A stretch of 64,000 bases of DNA. Source: Limisphaera sp049537155 (GTDB taxonomy: Bacteria > Verrucomicrobiota > Verrucomicrobiia > Limisphaerales > Limisphaeraceae). The notes under the pieces are model-generated. The model ran no database searches, was not told the DNA's origin, and was given only the letters and a program-made list of their open reading frames with translations. The position numbers were made by a program, and so were the translations under genes. Location of the stretch: positions 124,001 to 188,000 of the forward strand of contig NZ_JBMVQZ010000001.1 in NCBI RefSeq assembly GCF_049537155.1, in the 5' to 3' direction. This document shows positions 57,849 through 64,000 of this stretch, one piece after another (positions within the stretch are counted from its first letter, which is position 1; every line of letters begins with the position of its first letter).

Positions 57849-58583
57849 TCAGGAGGGCAGGGCTGCCTTCTCCACGAAGAGGCGGGTGCCGGACCGAAGC
57901 TGCAGCAGTCGTCCCAAGGGCACCTCGTCGTCGCCCTTCAACGCCCGTTGGAGCGCCGCACCCTTGCCCGGCCCGGAGACCAGGACCCATACCGTTTGTG
58001 CCGCGGCGAGAGCCTCCCAGGTAAGCGTGACCCGGTCCGGTGGTGGCTTGGGCGCGCCTCGGACACCGGCGAATGCCGCGTGTGGACGGGGAACCTCAAC
58101 CGGCACACCGGGAAACAACGAGGCTATGTGTCCGTCCTCACCCATGCCCAGAAGGACCAGGTCCAGGACCGGGACGTCCGGTTGTCCGAACCCGAGGGCC
58201 TGCCGCAGTTCTTCGTCCGCCTGACGGGCGGCGGCGACGGGATCGCGGGCACAGGGGACCGGGTGCCGCCGCTCAGCGGGCACGTTCAATGGATCCAGGA
58301 GGTGGAGGCGCGCGAGCCGGTAATTGCTCCGGGGATCGTCATGTGGCAGGAGCCGTTCGTCTGCCCAGAACCAATGCACGGTGTCGCGCCAGCCGGTCTC
58401 CATTTCCAGGTGCGATCGCAAGGTGTTGAAGAGAGGGACGGCAATCCGCCCGCCGGAGAGCGCCACTGCCACGCGGGATCCGGTGGTGTGGAGGTGACGG
58501 AGCCGGGCGGTCAACTCACCGGCCACGGTGGCGGCCAGGGCGGCGGCGTCGGGAAACGTGGCCAGATCGTACGATGATTTCAC
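57849..58583 (-). CDS. pgl: 6-phosphogluconolactonase
   Basis: Predicted product of 244 residues from a GTG at 58583 that overlaps the zwf stop (GTGA). It hydrolyses 6-phosphogluconolactone, the second step of the oxidative pentose phosphate pathway. Family motifs are VAVALSGGRIAVPLFNTL (~38-55), VHWFWADERLLPHDDPRSN, and DLVLLGMGEDGHIASLFPG. The sugar-phosphate loop usually reads SGGSTP; here it is SGGRIAVP, a deviation. The gene follows zwf directly, so both form one operon. Confidence 0.93.
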   Translation of the reverse strand: MKSSYDLATFPDAAALAATVAGELTARLRHLHTTGSRVAVALSGGRIAVPLFNTLRSHLEMETGWRDTVHWFWADERLLPHDDPRSNYRLARLHLLDPLNVPAERRHPVPCARDPVAAARQADEELRQALGFGQPDVPVLDLVLLGMGEDGHIASLFPGVPVEVPRPHAAFAGVRGAPKPPPDRVTLTWEALAAAQTVWVLVSGPGKGAALQRALKGDDEVPLGRLLQLRSGTRLFVEKAALPS

Positions 58584-60127
58584 GGGATCCAGAGGGGTTC
58601 GTGCCAGGTGTGGCCCATGGCGGCGATCATGGTGTCGGCGGCCGGCGGTCCCCAGCTGCCGGCCGGGTAGAACTCGGAGTCTGTGAGGGGCCGGTCTTCC
58701 CACCCGGCGCGGAGGCAGTCGGCGATGGCCCAGGCGGCCTCGATTTCGTCGCGACGGAGGAAGAGCGTGGCGTCGCCGGCCAGGGCGTCGCGGAGGAGTC
58801 GTTCATAGGCCTCCGGCGTGTAGGCGCCGAACTCTGCGTTGTAATCGAAATGCATGCGCACGGGCCGGGCGCGCAGGTCCAGTCCGGGGACCTTGCCGTT
58901 GAAGCGGAGGGAGATTCCTTCACGCGGCTGGAGCCGCAGGGTGACGGCGTTGGGGGCCGGTGTGGGGGAGCATTGGGCGGCGAAGAGGACGTGCGGCGTG
59001 GGCCGGAACTGGATGCGCACCTCGCTGACGGTGCGGGCCAGGCGTTTGCCGGTCCGGAGGTAGATGGGCACACCACTCCAGCGCCAGTTGTCCAGGAACA
59101 GCCTCGCGGCGACATAGGTTTCCACGCAGGAATCGGGTCGGACGCGCGGTTCCTCCCGGTAGGCGGGCACCGCCCGGCCGTCCACCTGGCCGGCGGTGTA
59201 CTGGCCACGGACGACGTGTCGGGCGGCCTGGTCGGGCGTGTAACGCCGCACGGAACGCAGGAGCTTGACCTTTTCGTCGCGGATGGATTCGGCCTCCAGG
59301 GAGACGGGCGGTTCCATGGTGACGAGGGCCAGGACCTGGAGGAGGTGGTTTTGCAGCATGTCGCGGAGGGCGCCGGCCTCCTCGTAGTAACCGGCGCGGT
59401 CGCCCACGCCGGCGGTCTCGCTGACGGTGATCTGGATCTGTTCGATGGCGTCGCGGTTCCACAACCGTTCGAACGCCGCGTTGGAGAACCGGAACATCAT
59501 GATGTTCTGGACGGTCTCCTTGCCCAGGTAGTGGTCAATGCGGAAGAGTTGTTCCTCCGAAACGAAGCGGGCCAGGGTCTCGTTCAGCGCGCGCGCCGAG
59601 GCCAGATCATGTCCGAACGGTTTCTCCACGACGATGCGTTGCCAACCCTTGTCGGGGCGGGACTGAACCAGGCCCTGCCGGTGCAGGTGCTCCACCACTT
59701 CGGCGAACTGGCTGGGGCGGGTGGCCAGGTAGAAGAGGATGTTGTGTCGGAGTTCGTCGGACTCGGCCTCCTGCAGGCGTCCGGCCAGGAGACGATACGT
59801 CTCGGGCTCGTCGAGGTCGCCCCGGCAGTAGAAAATGCGCGCGGCGAAACGTTCCCACTCCTGGTCGGACGGCCCCGGCGGGCGGCCGTGTTTTTGGACT
59901 GCCGCACGCAGTTCCTCGCGCCACGAGTCGTCGGTGTAGGGACGGCGGGCCACGCCAATGATACGGAAGGGGTCCGGCAACTGCCCGGCTTGGAAGAGGT
60001 GAAAAAGTGCGGGCATGAGTTTGCGGCGGGTCAGATCGCCGCTGGCTCCAAACAGGACGATGGAACAGGGTTGAACCGGCTGTTGCCCCTGTCCGATGAC
60101 GCACGAGCTGATGAGGCTTTCCTCCAT
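58580..60127 (-). CDS. zwf: glucose-6-phosphate 1-dehydrogenase
   Basis: Predicted product of 515 residues. It oxidises glucose-6-phosphate with NAD(P)+ in the first step of the oxidative pentose phosphate pathway. The nucleotide-binding loop is VLFGASGDLTRRKLMPALF (~24-42), EKPFG is at ~168-172, and the substrate site RIDHYLGKETVQN at ~196-208 is intact. The C-terminal beta+alpha domain continues to the end. It precedes pgl with a 4-nt overlap and is divergent from grpE. I found no convincing promoter in the ~165-bp gap for this strand. Confidence 0.96.
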   Translation of the reverse strand: MEESLISSCVIGQGQQPVQPCSIVLFGASGDLTRRKLMPALFHLFQAGQLPDPFRIIGVARRPYTDDSWREELRAAVQKHGRPPGPSDQEWERFAARIFYCRGDLDEPETYRLLAGRLQEAESDELRHNILFYLATRPSQFAEVVEHLHRQGLVQSRPDKGWQRIVVEKPFGHDLASARALNETLARFVSEEQLFRIDHYLGKETVQNIMMFRFSNAAFERLWNRDAIEQIQITVSETAGVGDRAGYYEEAGALRDMLQNHLLQVLALVTMEPPVSLEAESIRDEKVKLLRSVRRYTPDQAARHVVRGQYTAGQVDGRAVPAYREEPRVRPDSCVETYVAARLFLDNWRWSGVPIYLRTGKRLARTVSEVRIQFRPTPHVLFAAQCSPTPAPNAVTLRLQPREGISLRFNGKVPGLDLRARPVRMHFDYNAEFGAYTPEAYERLLRDALAGDATLFLRRDEIEAAWAIADCLRAGWEDRPLTDSEFYPAGSWGPPAADTMIAAMGHTWHEPLWIP

Positions 60128-60225
60128 AGCACAAACGGGTCAAAAGATGTGGATAAATGCGGCCGATGCAAGCCGTTCCGTCCGTGCGCGTGGAAACGGC
60201 CGCGTGAGGCGGGCGGCACCGGCGG

Positions 60226-60254
60226 TTGCCCCCCGGGCGTGGATGGCCTATTCT
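60226..60254 (+). promoter_or_regulatory. promoter candidate of grpE-dnaJ
   Basis: TTGCCC (60226-60231), 17 bp, TATTCT (60249-60254). The leader is about 32 nt with GGAAG six bases before the ATG at 60293. No CIRCE repeat or sigma-32-type box was recognised. Confidence 0.45.
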
Positions 60255-60292
60255 CTCAGTGTTTGAACTGGAAGCGTTTTTGGAAGATGGCG

Positions 60293-60964
60293 ATGCAGGA
60301 CCCACAATCGAAACCCGATCAGGACAAGGAGTCGCAAACTGCCGCGGCGGCGGCGCAGGGGGAAGGTCCCCGGGAGACCGCTCCGGCTGCCCCGGCCGGA
60401 GAGGAGGTGCAGGCGGTGGGCGCGTCTTCTTCGGGGGACGGCCAACCGGTCACGCTGACGGCGCAGGAGTTCGAGGACCTGCGCCGGCGAGCGGACCAGG
60501 CCGAGGAATTTCGCGACCGGCTGCTGCGGACGGCGGCGGATTTCGACAATTACCGGAAACGGACCGCCCGCGAGAAGCAGGAGGTTCTGGACCATGCGCA
60601 TCAGGCGCTGCTGACGAAGTTGATTCCGGTCCTGGACAGCTTCGAAGCGGCCCTGGCGGCGTTGGGCTCGCCGGAGAAACCGGCCCAGGACAAGCTCGAG
60701 GAGGGTGTTCGGTTGGTTTGGCAACAACTGAGATCGGTTTTGCAGGAGGCGGGTCTGACCGAGGTTGACGCCACGGGGCAGCCTTTCGATCCGTCCCTTC
60801 ACGAGGCGGTGGCTGTGGAGGAGCGAACCGATGTGCCGGACCATCACGTGGTCCGGCAAATCCGCAAGGGCTACAAGCTGCGGAACCGACTGCTGCGCCC
60901 GGCCAGTGTGGTGGTGGCGCAGGCGCCCAAGAAGGAGCAACCCGGCACGGCTTCCGCCAACTGA
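60293..60964 (+). CDS. grpE: nucleotide exchange factor GrpE
   Basis: Predicted product of 223 residues. GrpE releases ADP from DnaK and acts as thermosensor of the Hsp70 system. After a disordered, acidic Ala/Gln/Gly-rich N-terminus (~1-55), the long helix runs DLRRRADQAEEFRDRLLRTA with ADFDNYRKRTAREKQEVLD, the GrpE hallmark. The C-terminal beta domain has QPFDPSLHEAVAVEE and VVRQIRKGYKLRNRLLRPA. I start at the ATG at 60293 because GGAAG is six bases upstream; the ATG at 60287 abuts that site. dnaJ follows after 18 bp; dnaK is not in the window. Confidence 0.95.
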   Translation: MQDPQSKPDQDKESQTAAAAAQGEGPRETAPAAPAGEEVQAVGASSSGDGQPVTLTAQEFEDLRRRADQAEEFRDRLLRTAADFDNYRKRTAREKQEVLDHAHQALLTKLIPVLDSFEAALAALGSPEKPAQDKLEEGVRLVWQQLRSVLQEAGLTEVDATGQPFDPSLHEAVAVEERTDVPDHHVVRQIRKGYKLRNRLLRPASVVVAQAPKKEQPGTASAN

Positions 60965-60982
60965 ACCGAGTTCCGCTGAACC

Positions 60983-62131
60983 ATGGCCAAGCGGGATTAC
61001 TACGAGGTCCTCGGGGTGGATCGGAACGCCTCGGTCGAAGAGATCAAGAAGGCGTACCGGAAGCTGGCCTTGAAGTACCACCCCGACCGGAACCCCGGGG
61101 ACAAAACGGCCGAGGAAAAGTTCAAGGAGATCGCGGAGGCTTACGAGGTCCTGAGCGATCCGCAGAAGCGGGCCGCCTATGACCAGATGGGTCATGCGGC
61201 GTTCGATCCCCGCGCACGGGCTGCCGGGGCGGGGGCCGGTTGGAGCGGCGGTTTCCACGATCCGTTCGAGATCTTCCGCGAGGTGTTCGGGTCGGCCGGT
61301 GGGACAATTTTCGACGAGTTCTTCGGAGGCGGCATGCGGGCCGATCCGCTGGCCCCCGAGCGCGGGGACGACCTGCGCTACGATCTGGAGCTGGACTTCG
61401 AGGAGGCCGTTCACGGGTGTGAGAAGGAGATCACCCTGACCAAGCCCGAACGGTGCGAGGCCTGTCGCGGGCTGGGGAGGGAACCCGGGTCCCGCACCCG
61501 CACCTGCGAGACCTGTCGCGGGCGCGGCCAGGTCTTCACCAGCCGTGGCATCTTCAGCATCGCCCAGACCTGTCCGCATTGTCAGGGGGCGGGCGTGGTT
61601 GTGGAGCGGCCCTGCCGGGCCTGCCGCGGCACGGGCCGGCGGGAGCGCACCACGCGGATCAAACTGCGGATCCCGCCGGGGGTGGACACCGGGGCGCGGT
61701 TGCGATCGGCGGGCAACGGCGAGGCCGGTTGGCGCGGCGGGCCGCCCGGCGACCTGTACGTGTTCGTACACGTCCGGCCGCACGAGATCTTCCATCGGGA
61801 GGGCGACGACCTCCTGTGCGAGGTGCCGATCAGCTTTGTGCAGGCGGCGCTGGGGGGAGAGATCGAGGTGCCCACGCTCAACGGGAAGGCGACCATCAAG
61901 ATTCCGCCGGGCACCCAGCCGGGCACGGTTTTCCGGCTCAAGGGCAAGGGAGTGCCCAGCGTCCAGGGCCTGGGTCGTGGAGACCTCCATGTGCGCGTGA
62001 CGGTGGAGGTGCCCACGAAACTCACCGCGGCCCAGCGCGCCAAGCTGGAGGAGTTCGCCGCCCTGTGCAGCGGACAGGAAACTCCCGGCGTGCAGCGGTT
62101 CTTCGAAAAGGCCAAACGATTCTTCCGCTGA
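60983..62131 (+). CDS. dnaJ: molecular chaperone DnaJ
   Basis: Predicted product of 382 residues. The J-domain is complete with HPD at 33-35 (KYHPDRNPGD). A short G/F region (~73-115) follows. The zinc region has all four CxxCxGxG motifs: CEACRGLG, CETCRGRG, CPHCQGAG and CRACRGTG. The C-terminal substrate-binding domains end near residue 360. This is a full type I DnaJ, not a CbpA-like protein. It stimulates DnaK ATPase and delivers clients. Gene order grpE-dnaJ without dnaK between them is less usual. Confidence 0.97.
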   Translation: MAKRDYYEVLGVDRNASVEEIKKAYRKLALKYHPDRNPGDKTAEEKFKEIAEAYEVLSDPQKRAAYDQMGHAAFDPRARAAGAGAGWSGGFHDPFEIFREVFGSAGGTIFDEFFGGGMRADPLAPERGDDLRYDLELDFEEAVHGCEKEITLTKPERCEACRGLGREPGSRTRTCETCRGRGQVFTSRGIFSIAQTCPHCQGAGVVVERPCRACRGTGRRERTTRIKLRIPPGVDTGARLRSAGNGEAGWRGGPPGDLYVFVHVRPHEIFHREGDDLLCEVPISFVQAALGGEIEVPTLNGKATIKIPPGTQPGTVFRLKGKGVPSVQGLGRGDLHVRVTVEVPTKLTAAQRAKLEEFAALCSGQETPGVQRFFEKAKRFFR

Positions 62132-62230
62132 CCCGGCCGGGCTGCGCGCCCGTGCGAAAGAACGGGGCGGCGTTCCCGCAGATCCGGCGCGAGGCCGGCA
62201 GGTTCAACAATCGGGCCGGGTTCGTTCATC

Positions 62231-62995
62231 ATGCACCGATTCTACGTGGCAACGGAGCAACTGGCGGACGAAACGGTGACGTTGTGTCCGCGGGAGACGC
62301 ATCATGCCCTGCACGTGCTGCGCGTCCGGTCATCGGAGCAGGTCGAGTTGCTGGACGGGATGGGACAGGTCGCCCTGGCCGAGGTGATCGGCACCGGCCG
62401 GCGCGAGGTTCGACTCCGGGTGCGGCAGCGGCGACGGCATGCGCGCCCGCGCGGGCGGCTGACGCTGGTGGTGGGGTTGGTGAAGGGGGGTGCGTTCGAA
62501 CAGATCCTGGAAAAGGCCACCGAGCTGGGCGTGGCCCGGGTGCAGCCGGTGTTCACCGCCCGCACGGTGGTGCACATCCGGCCGGCTGAGATGGAGGCGC
62601 GCCTGGAAAAATGGCGTTGGGTGACGGTGGACGCGCTGAAGCAGTGCGGGGGTCCCTGGCTGCCCGAGATCGGCAGGCCGATGCCGCTGCGCCTCTGGCT
62701 GGAACAGCGACCGGCGTTCGACCTGGAGATGTACGGTGCGCTGGGGCGTGTCGGTGCGACCTTGCGCCACCGGCTCCTTCGCTACCGCGCCGCGCACCAG
62801 GAACGTCCTCCGGAGACGGTGGCTGCGTATGTGGGGCCGGAGGGGGATTTCTCGCCGGAGGAATGCGCGGCGTTGGAGGCGGCCGGGGTGGAACCGGTGG
62901 GGCTGGGGCCGAGAGTGTTGCGGAGCGAGACGGCGGCCCTGGTGTTTGCAGCAATCGTCCGGTCGGAATTCGACGAGGACGAGGGCGGTTGCTGA
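62231..62995 (+). CDS. rsmE: 16S rRNA m3U1498 methyltransferase RsmE
   Basis: Predicted product of 254 residues. RsmE methylates N3 of U1498 in 16S rRNA. It has an N-terminal PUA-like domain (ETHHALHVLRVRSSEQVELL) and a SPOUT methyltransferase domain: VVGLVKGGAFEQILEKATEL, VQPVFTARTVVH, and the knot motif YVGPEGDFSPEECAAL followed by VGLGPRVLRSETAALVF. It follows dnaJ after ~100 bp, as in many genomes, and converges with ppk. Confidence 0.95.
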   Translation: MHRFYVATEQLADETVTLCPRETHHALHVLRVRSSEQVELLDGMGQVALAEVIGTGRREVRLRVRQRRRHARPRGRLTLVVGLVKGGAFEQILEKATELGVARVQPVFTARTVVHIRPAEMEARLEKWRWVTVDALKQCGGPWLPEIGRPMPLRLWLEQRPAFDLEMYGALGRVGATLRHRLLRYRAAHQERPPETVAAYVGPEGDFSPEECAALEAAGVEPVGLGPRVLRSETAALVFAAIVRSEFDEDEGGC

Positions 62996-63043
62996 GCGAG
63001 AACGGGGCGCGCCGCGGGCTTTGCGGTGGGGGGTGGCCGAAGG

Positions 63044-64000
63044 CTAGAACGGCCGGGGCCGGAGCTGCACTTTGGGCCAGCCCGATGGATGCCCCGGGCC
63101 GGGGCCGGTTTGGCCGGAACGGGCTCGTTCGAGGAATTCGAACTGGCTGCGGCGCGGACGCTCGCCGGGTGCGGGACGCGCATGGCGGTAGGTGCCGTCC
63201 GGTTGCAACAGCCGCGCGCGGGTGTTGTCGGCCAGGGGGAGGGCCAACAACTCATGGATGATCCGGTCGCGCAGGTTGCCGTCGAGGATGGGAAAGGTGG
63301 TTTCGATGCGGCGATGGAAGTTACGGGGCATCCAATCTGCGCTGCTGAGGTACACCTCGGGCTGCCCGCCGTTTTCGAAGTACAGAATGCGGCTGTGCTC
63401 CAGGAATCGGTCGACGATGCTGCGGACGCGAATGTTCTCGCTGATCCTGCGCAGTCCGGGACGCAGACAGCAGATGCCGCGAACGATGAGGTCGATGGAC
63501 ACGCCTTGTCCGGAGGCCCGATACAGTGCCTCGATCACCTCGCGGTCCACGAGGGAGTTCATCTTGGCGATGATGCGTGCGGGCAGTCCGGCCCCGGCGT
63601 GCCGGCTTTCGCGTTCGATCAGGGACAGTAGCCGCGTCTTCAGGTCGAATGGCGCCACCCAGAGCTGGCGCAGCGGTTGGAACTGCGTCATGCCGGTCAG
63701 GAGATTGAAAAGGTCGGTGACGTCTTCCCCGATGTCGGGCCGGCAGGTGAGCAGGCCGATGTCGGTGTATTGCCGGGCGGTGGTGGGGTTGTAATTGCCG
63801 GTGGCCAGGTGGACATAGCGCCGGATGCCGTCGGGATCGCGGCGGACGATGAGCGTGGCCTTGCAGTGGATCTTGTAGCCCACCAGACCGTAGACGACGT
63901 GGACGCCGGCCTCTTCGAGTTGGCGGGCCCACCGGATGTTGTTGGCCTCGTCGAAGCGGGCACGCAGTTCGACGACGGCTGCGACCGTCTTGCCGTTGCG
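63044..64000 (-). CDS. ppk1: polyphosphate kinase 1, C-terminal part (5' truncated by window edge)
   Basis: The frame is open to the right edge, so only the last ~318 residues are present. PPK1 makes polyphosphate from ATP reversibly. Visible are NGKTVAAVVELRARFDEANN, then YGLVGYKIHCKATLIVRR with the phosphorylated-His candidate, YVHLATGNYNPTTARQYTD, 'IIAKMNSLVDREVIEALYRA' and ILYFENGGQPEVYLSSADWM. The C-terminal ~45 residues are Arg/Pro/Gly-rich and beyond the usual end. Together with the Ppx-like protein near the left end this hints at polyphosphate turnover, though the genes are far apart. Confidence 0.95.
   Translation of the reverse strand, partial: RNGKTVAAVVELRARFDEANNIRWARQLEEAGVHVVYGLVGYKIHCKATLIVRRDPDGIRRYVHLATGNYNPTTARQYTDIGLLTCRPDIGEDVTDLFNLLTGMTQFQPLRQLWVAPFDLKTRLLSLIERESRHAGAGLPARIIAKMNSLVDREVIEALYRASGQGVSIDLIVRGICCLRPGLRRISENIRVRSIVDRFLEHSRILYFENGGQPEVYLSSADWMPRNFHRRIETTFPILDGNLRDRIIHELLALPLADNTRARLLQPDGTYRHARPAPGERPRRSQFEFLERARSGQTGPGPGHPSGWPKVQLRPRPF

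Noticed and set aside
60128..60292. CIRCE-type heat-shock repeat upstream of grpE
   Set aside because: No TTAGCACTC/GAGTGCTAA inverted repeat or recognisable variant is present.
63127..63143. Inverted repeat GTTCGA-N5-TCGAAC inside the ppk1 tail
   Set aside because: Lies in coding sequence with no promoter context; likely chance.
1..64000. tRNA, rRNA and CRISPR arrays
   Set aside because: Scanned the intergenic stretches for T-loop-like GGTTCGAATCC, rRNA cores and regularly spaced repeats; none found by eye.

Overview
This GC-rich bacterial window looks like a chromosome segment of a Verrucomicrobiota member. Pointers are a C-terminal sorting signal of the VPDSG-CTERM type (43340-44038), a Tat-secreted Gfo/Idh/MocA oxidoreductase, a GH127 glycosidase, a small lipoprotein of the 'VSPxxF' kind beside hpnH, and secreted proteins with Asp-rich DxDxDGxxD motifs. 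The phylum assignment is inference (about 0.75); a Limisphaera/Pedosphaerales-like lineage is possible. I see no rRNA, tRNA, CRISPR array, insertion sequence or prophage. Most of the window is housekeeping genes in short operons, often with ATGA or GTGA stop/start overlaps.

Layout. 0-7.4 kb: 5'-truncated GH127, a small H-box-like protein, Ppx/GppA phosphatase, a CopZ-MerT-HMA metal-transport fusion with a divergent MerR regulator and a clear MerR-type operator, then a Tat oxidoreductase. 7.5-16.2 kb: an isolated nuoI-nuoH pair, CvpA-like protein, endonuclease V, glgC, threonine aldolase, DUF465 protein, hisF. 16.2-21.6 kb (minus): acyltransferase, RibD-like reductase, queA, orphan sufC, hpnH with a small lipoprotein. 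22-30.7 kb (plus): HU/IHF, hisS overlapping a 923-aa secreted protein, crcB-DUF190-modABC. 30.9-37 kb: sugar ABC permease and binding lipoprotein without an ATPase, a fucose-isomerase-like protein, an EndoIII-family protein, an isochorismatase-family hydrolase (minus), an unknown 261-aa protein. 37-44 kb (minus): AddA, a secreted unknown, a flavodoxin-like unknown, a VPDSG-CTERM protein with a good terminator. 44.0-44.7 kb is an intergenic region rich in palindromes and a gapped direct repeat. 44.7-54 kb: argD, Xer-type recombinase, MsbA-type ABC exporter, AIM24 protein, LOG-family protein, pabB-pabC, LysR regulator. 54.4-57.7 kb: coaD-yceD-rpmF-plsX-fabH, linking CoA and fatty-acid initiation with ribosomal protein L32. 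57.8-64 kb: zwf-pgl (minus), grpE-dnaJ-rsmE, and the 3' part of ppk1 at the window edge.

Regulatory theme. At least seven genes carry a plausible -10 hexamer only 6-9 nt before the chosen start codon, usually with a -35-like hexamer 16-20 bp further upstream and no Shine-Dalgarno sequence. This suggests leaderless or near-leaderless mRNAs are common here. Other genes (nuoH, VPDSG protein, AIM24 protein, rpmF, grpE) have ordinary Shine-Dalgarno leaders. All promoter and terminator calls come from reading by eye and are unverified.
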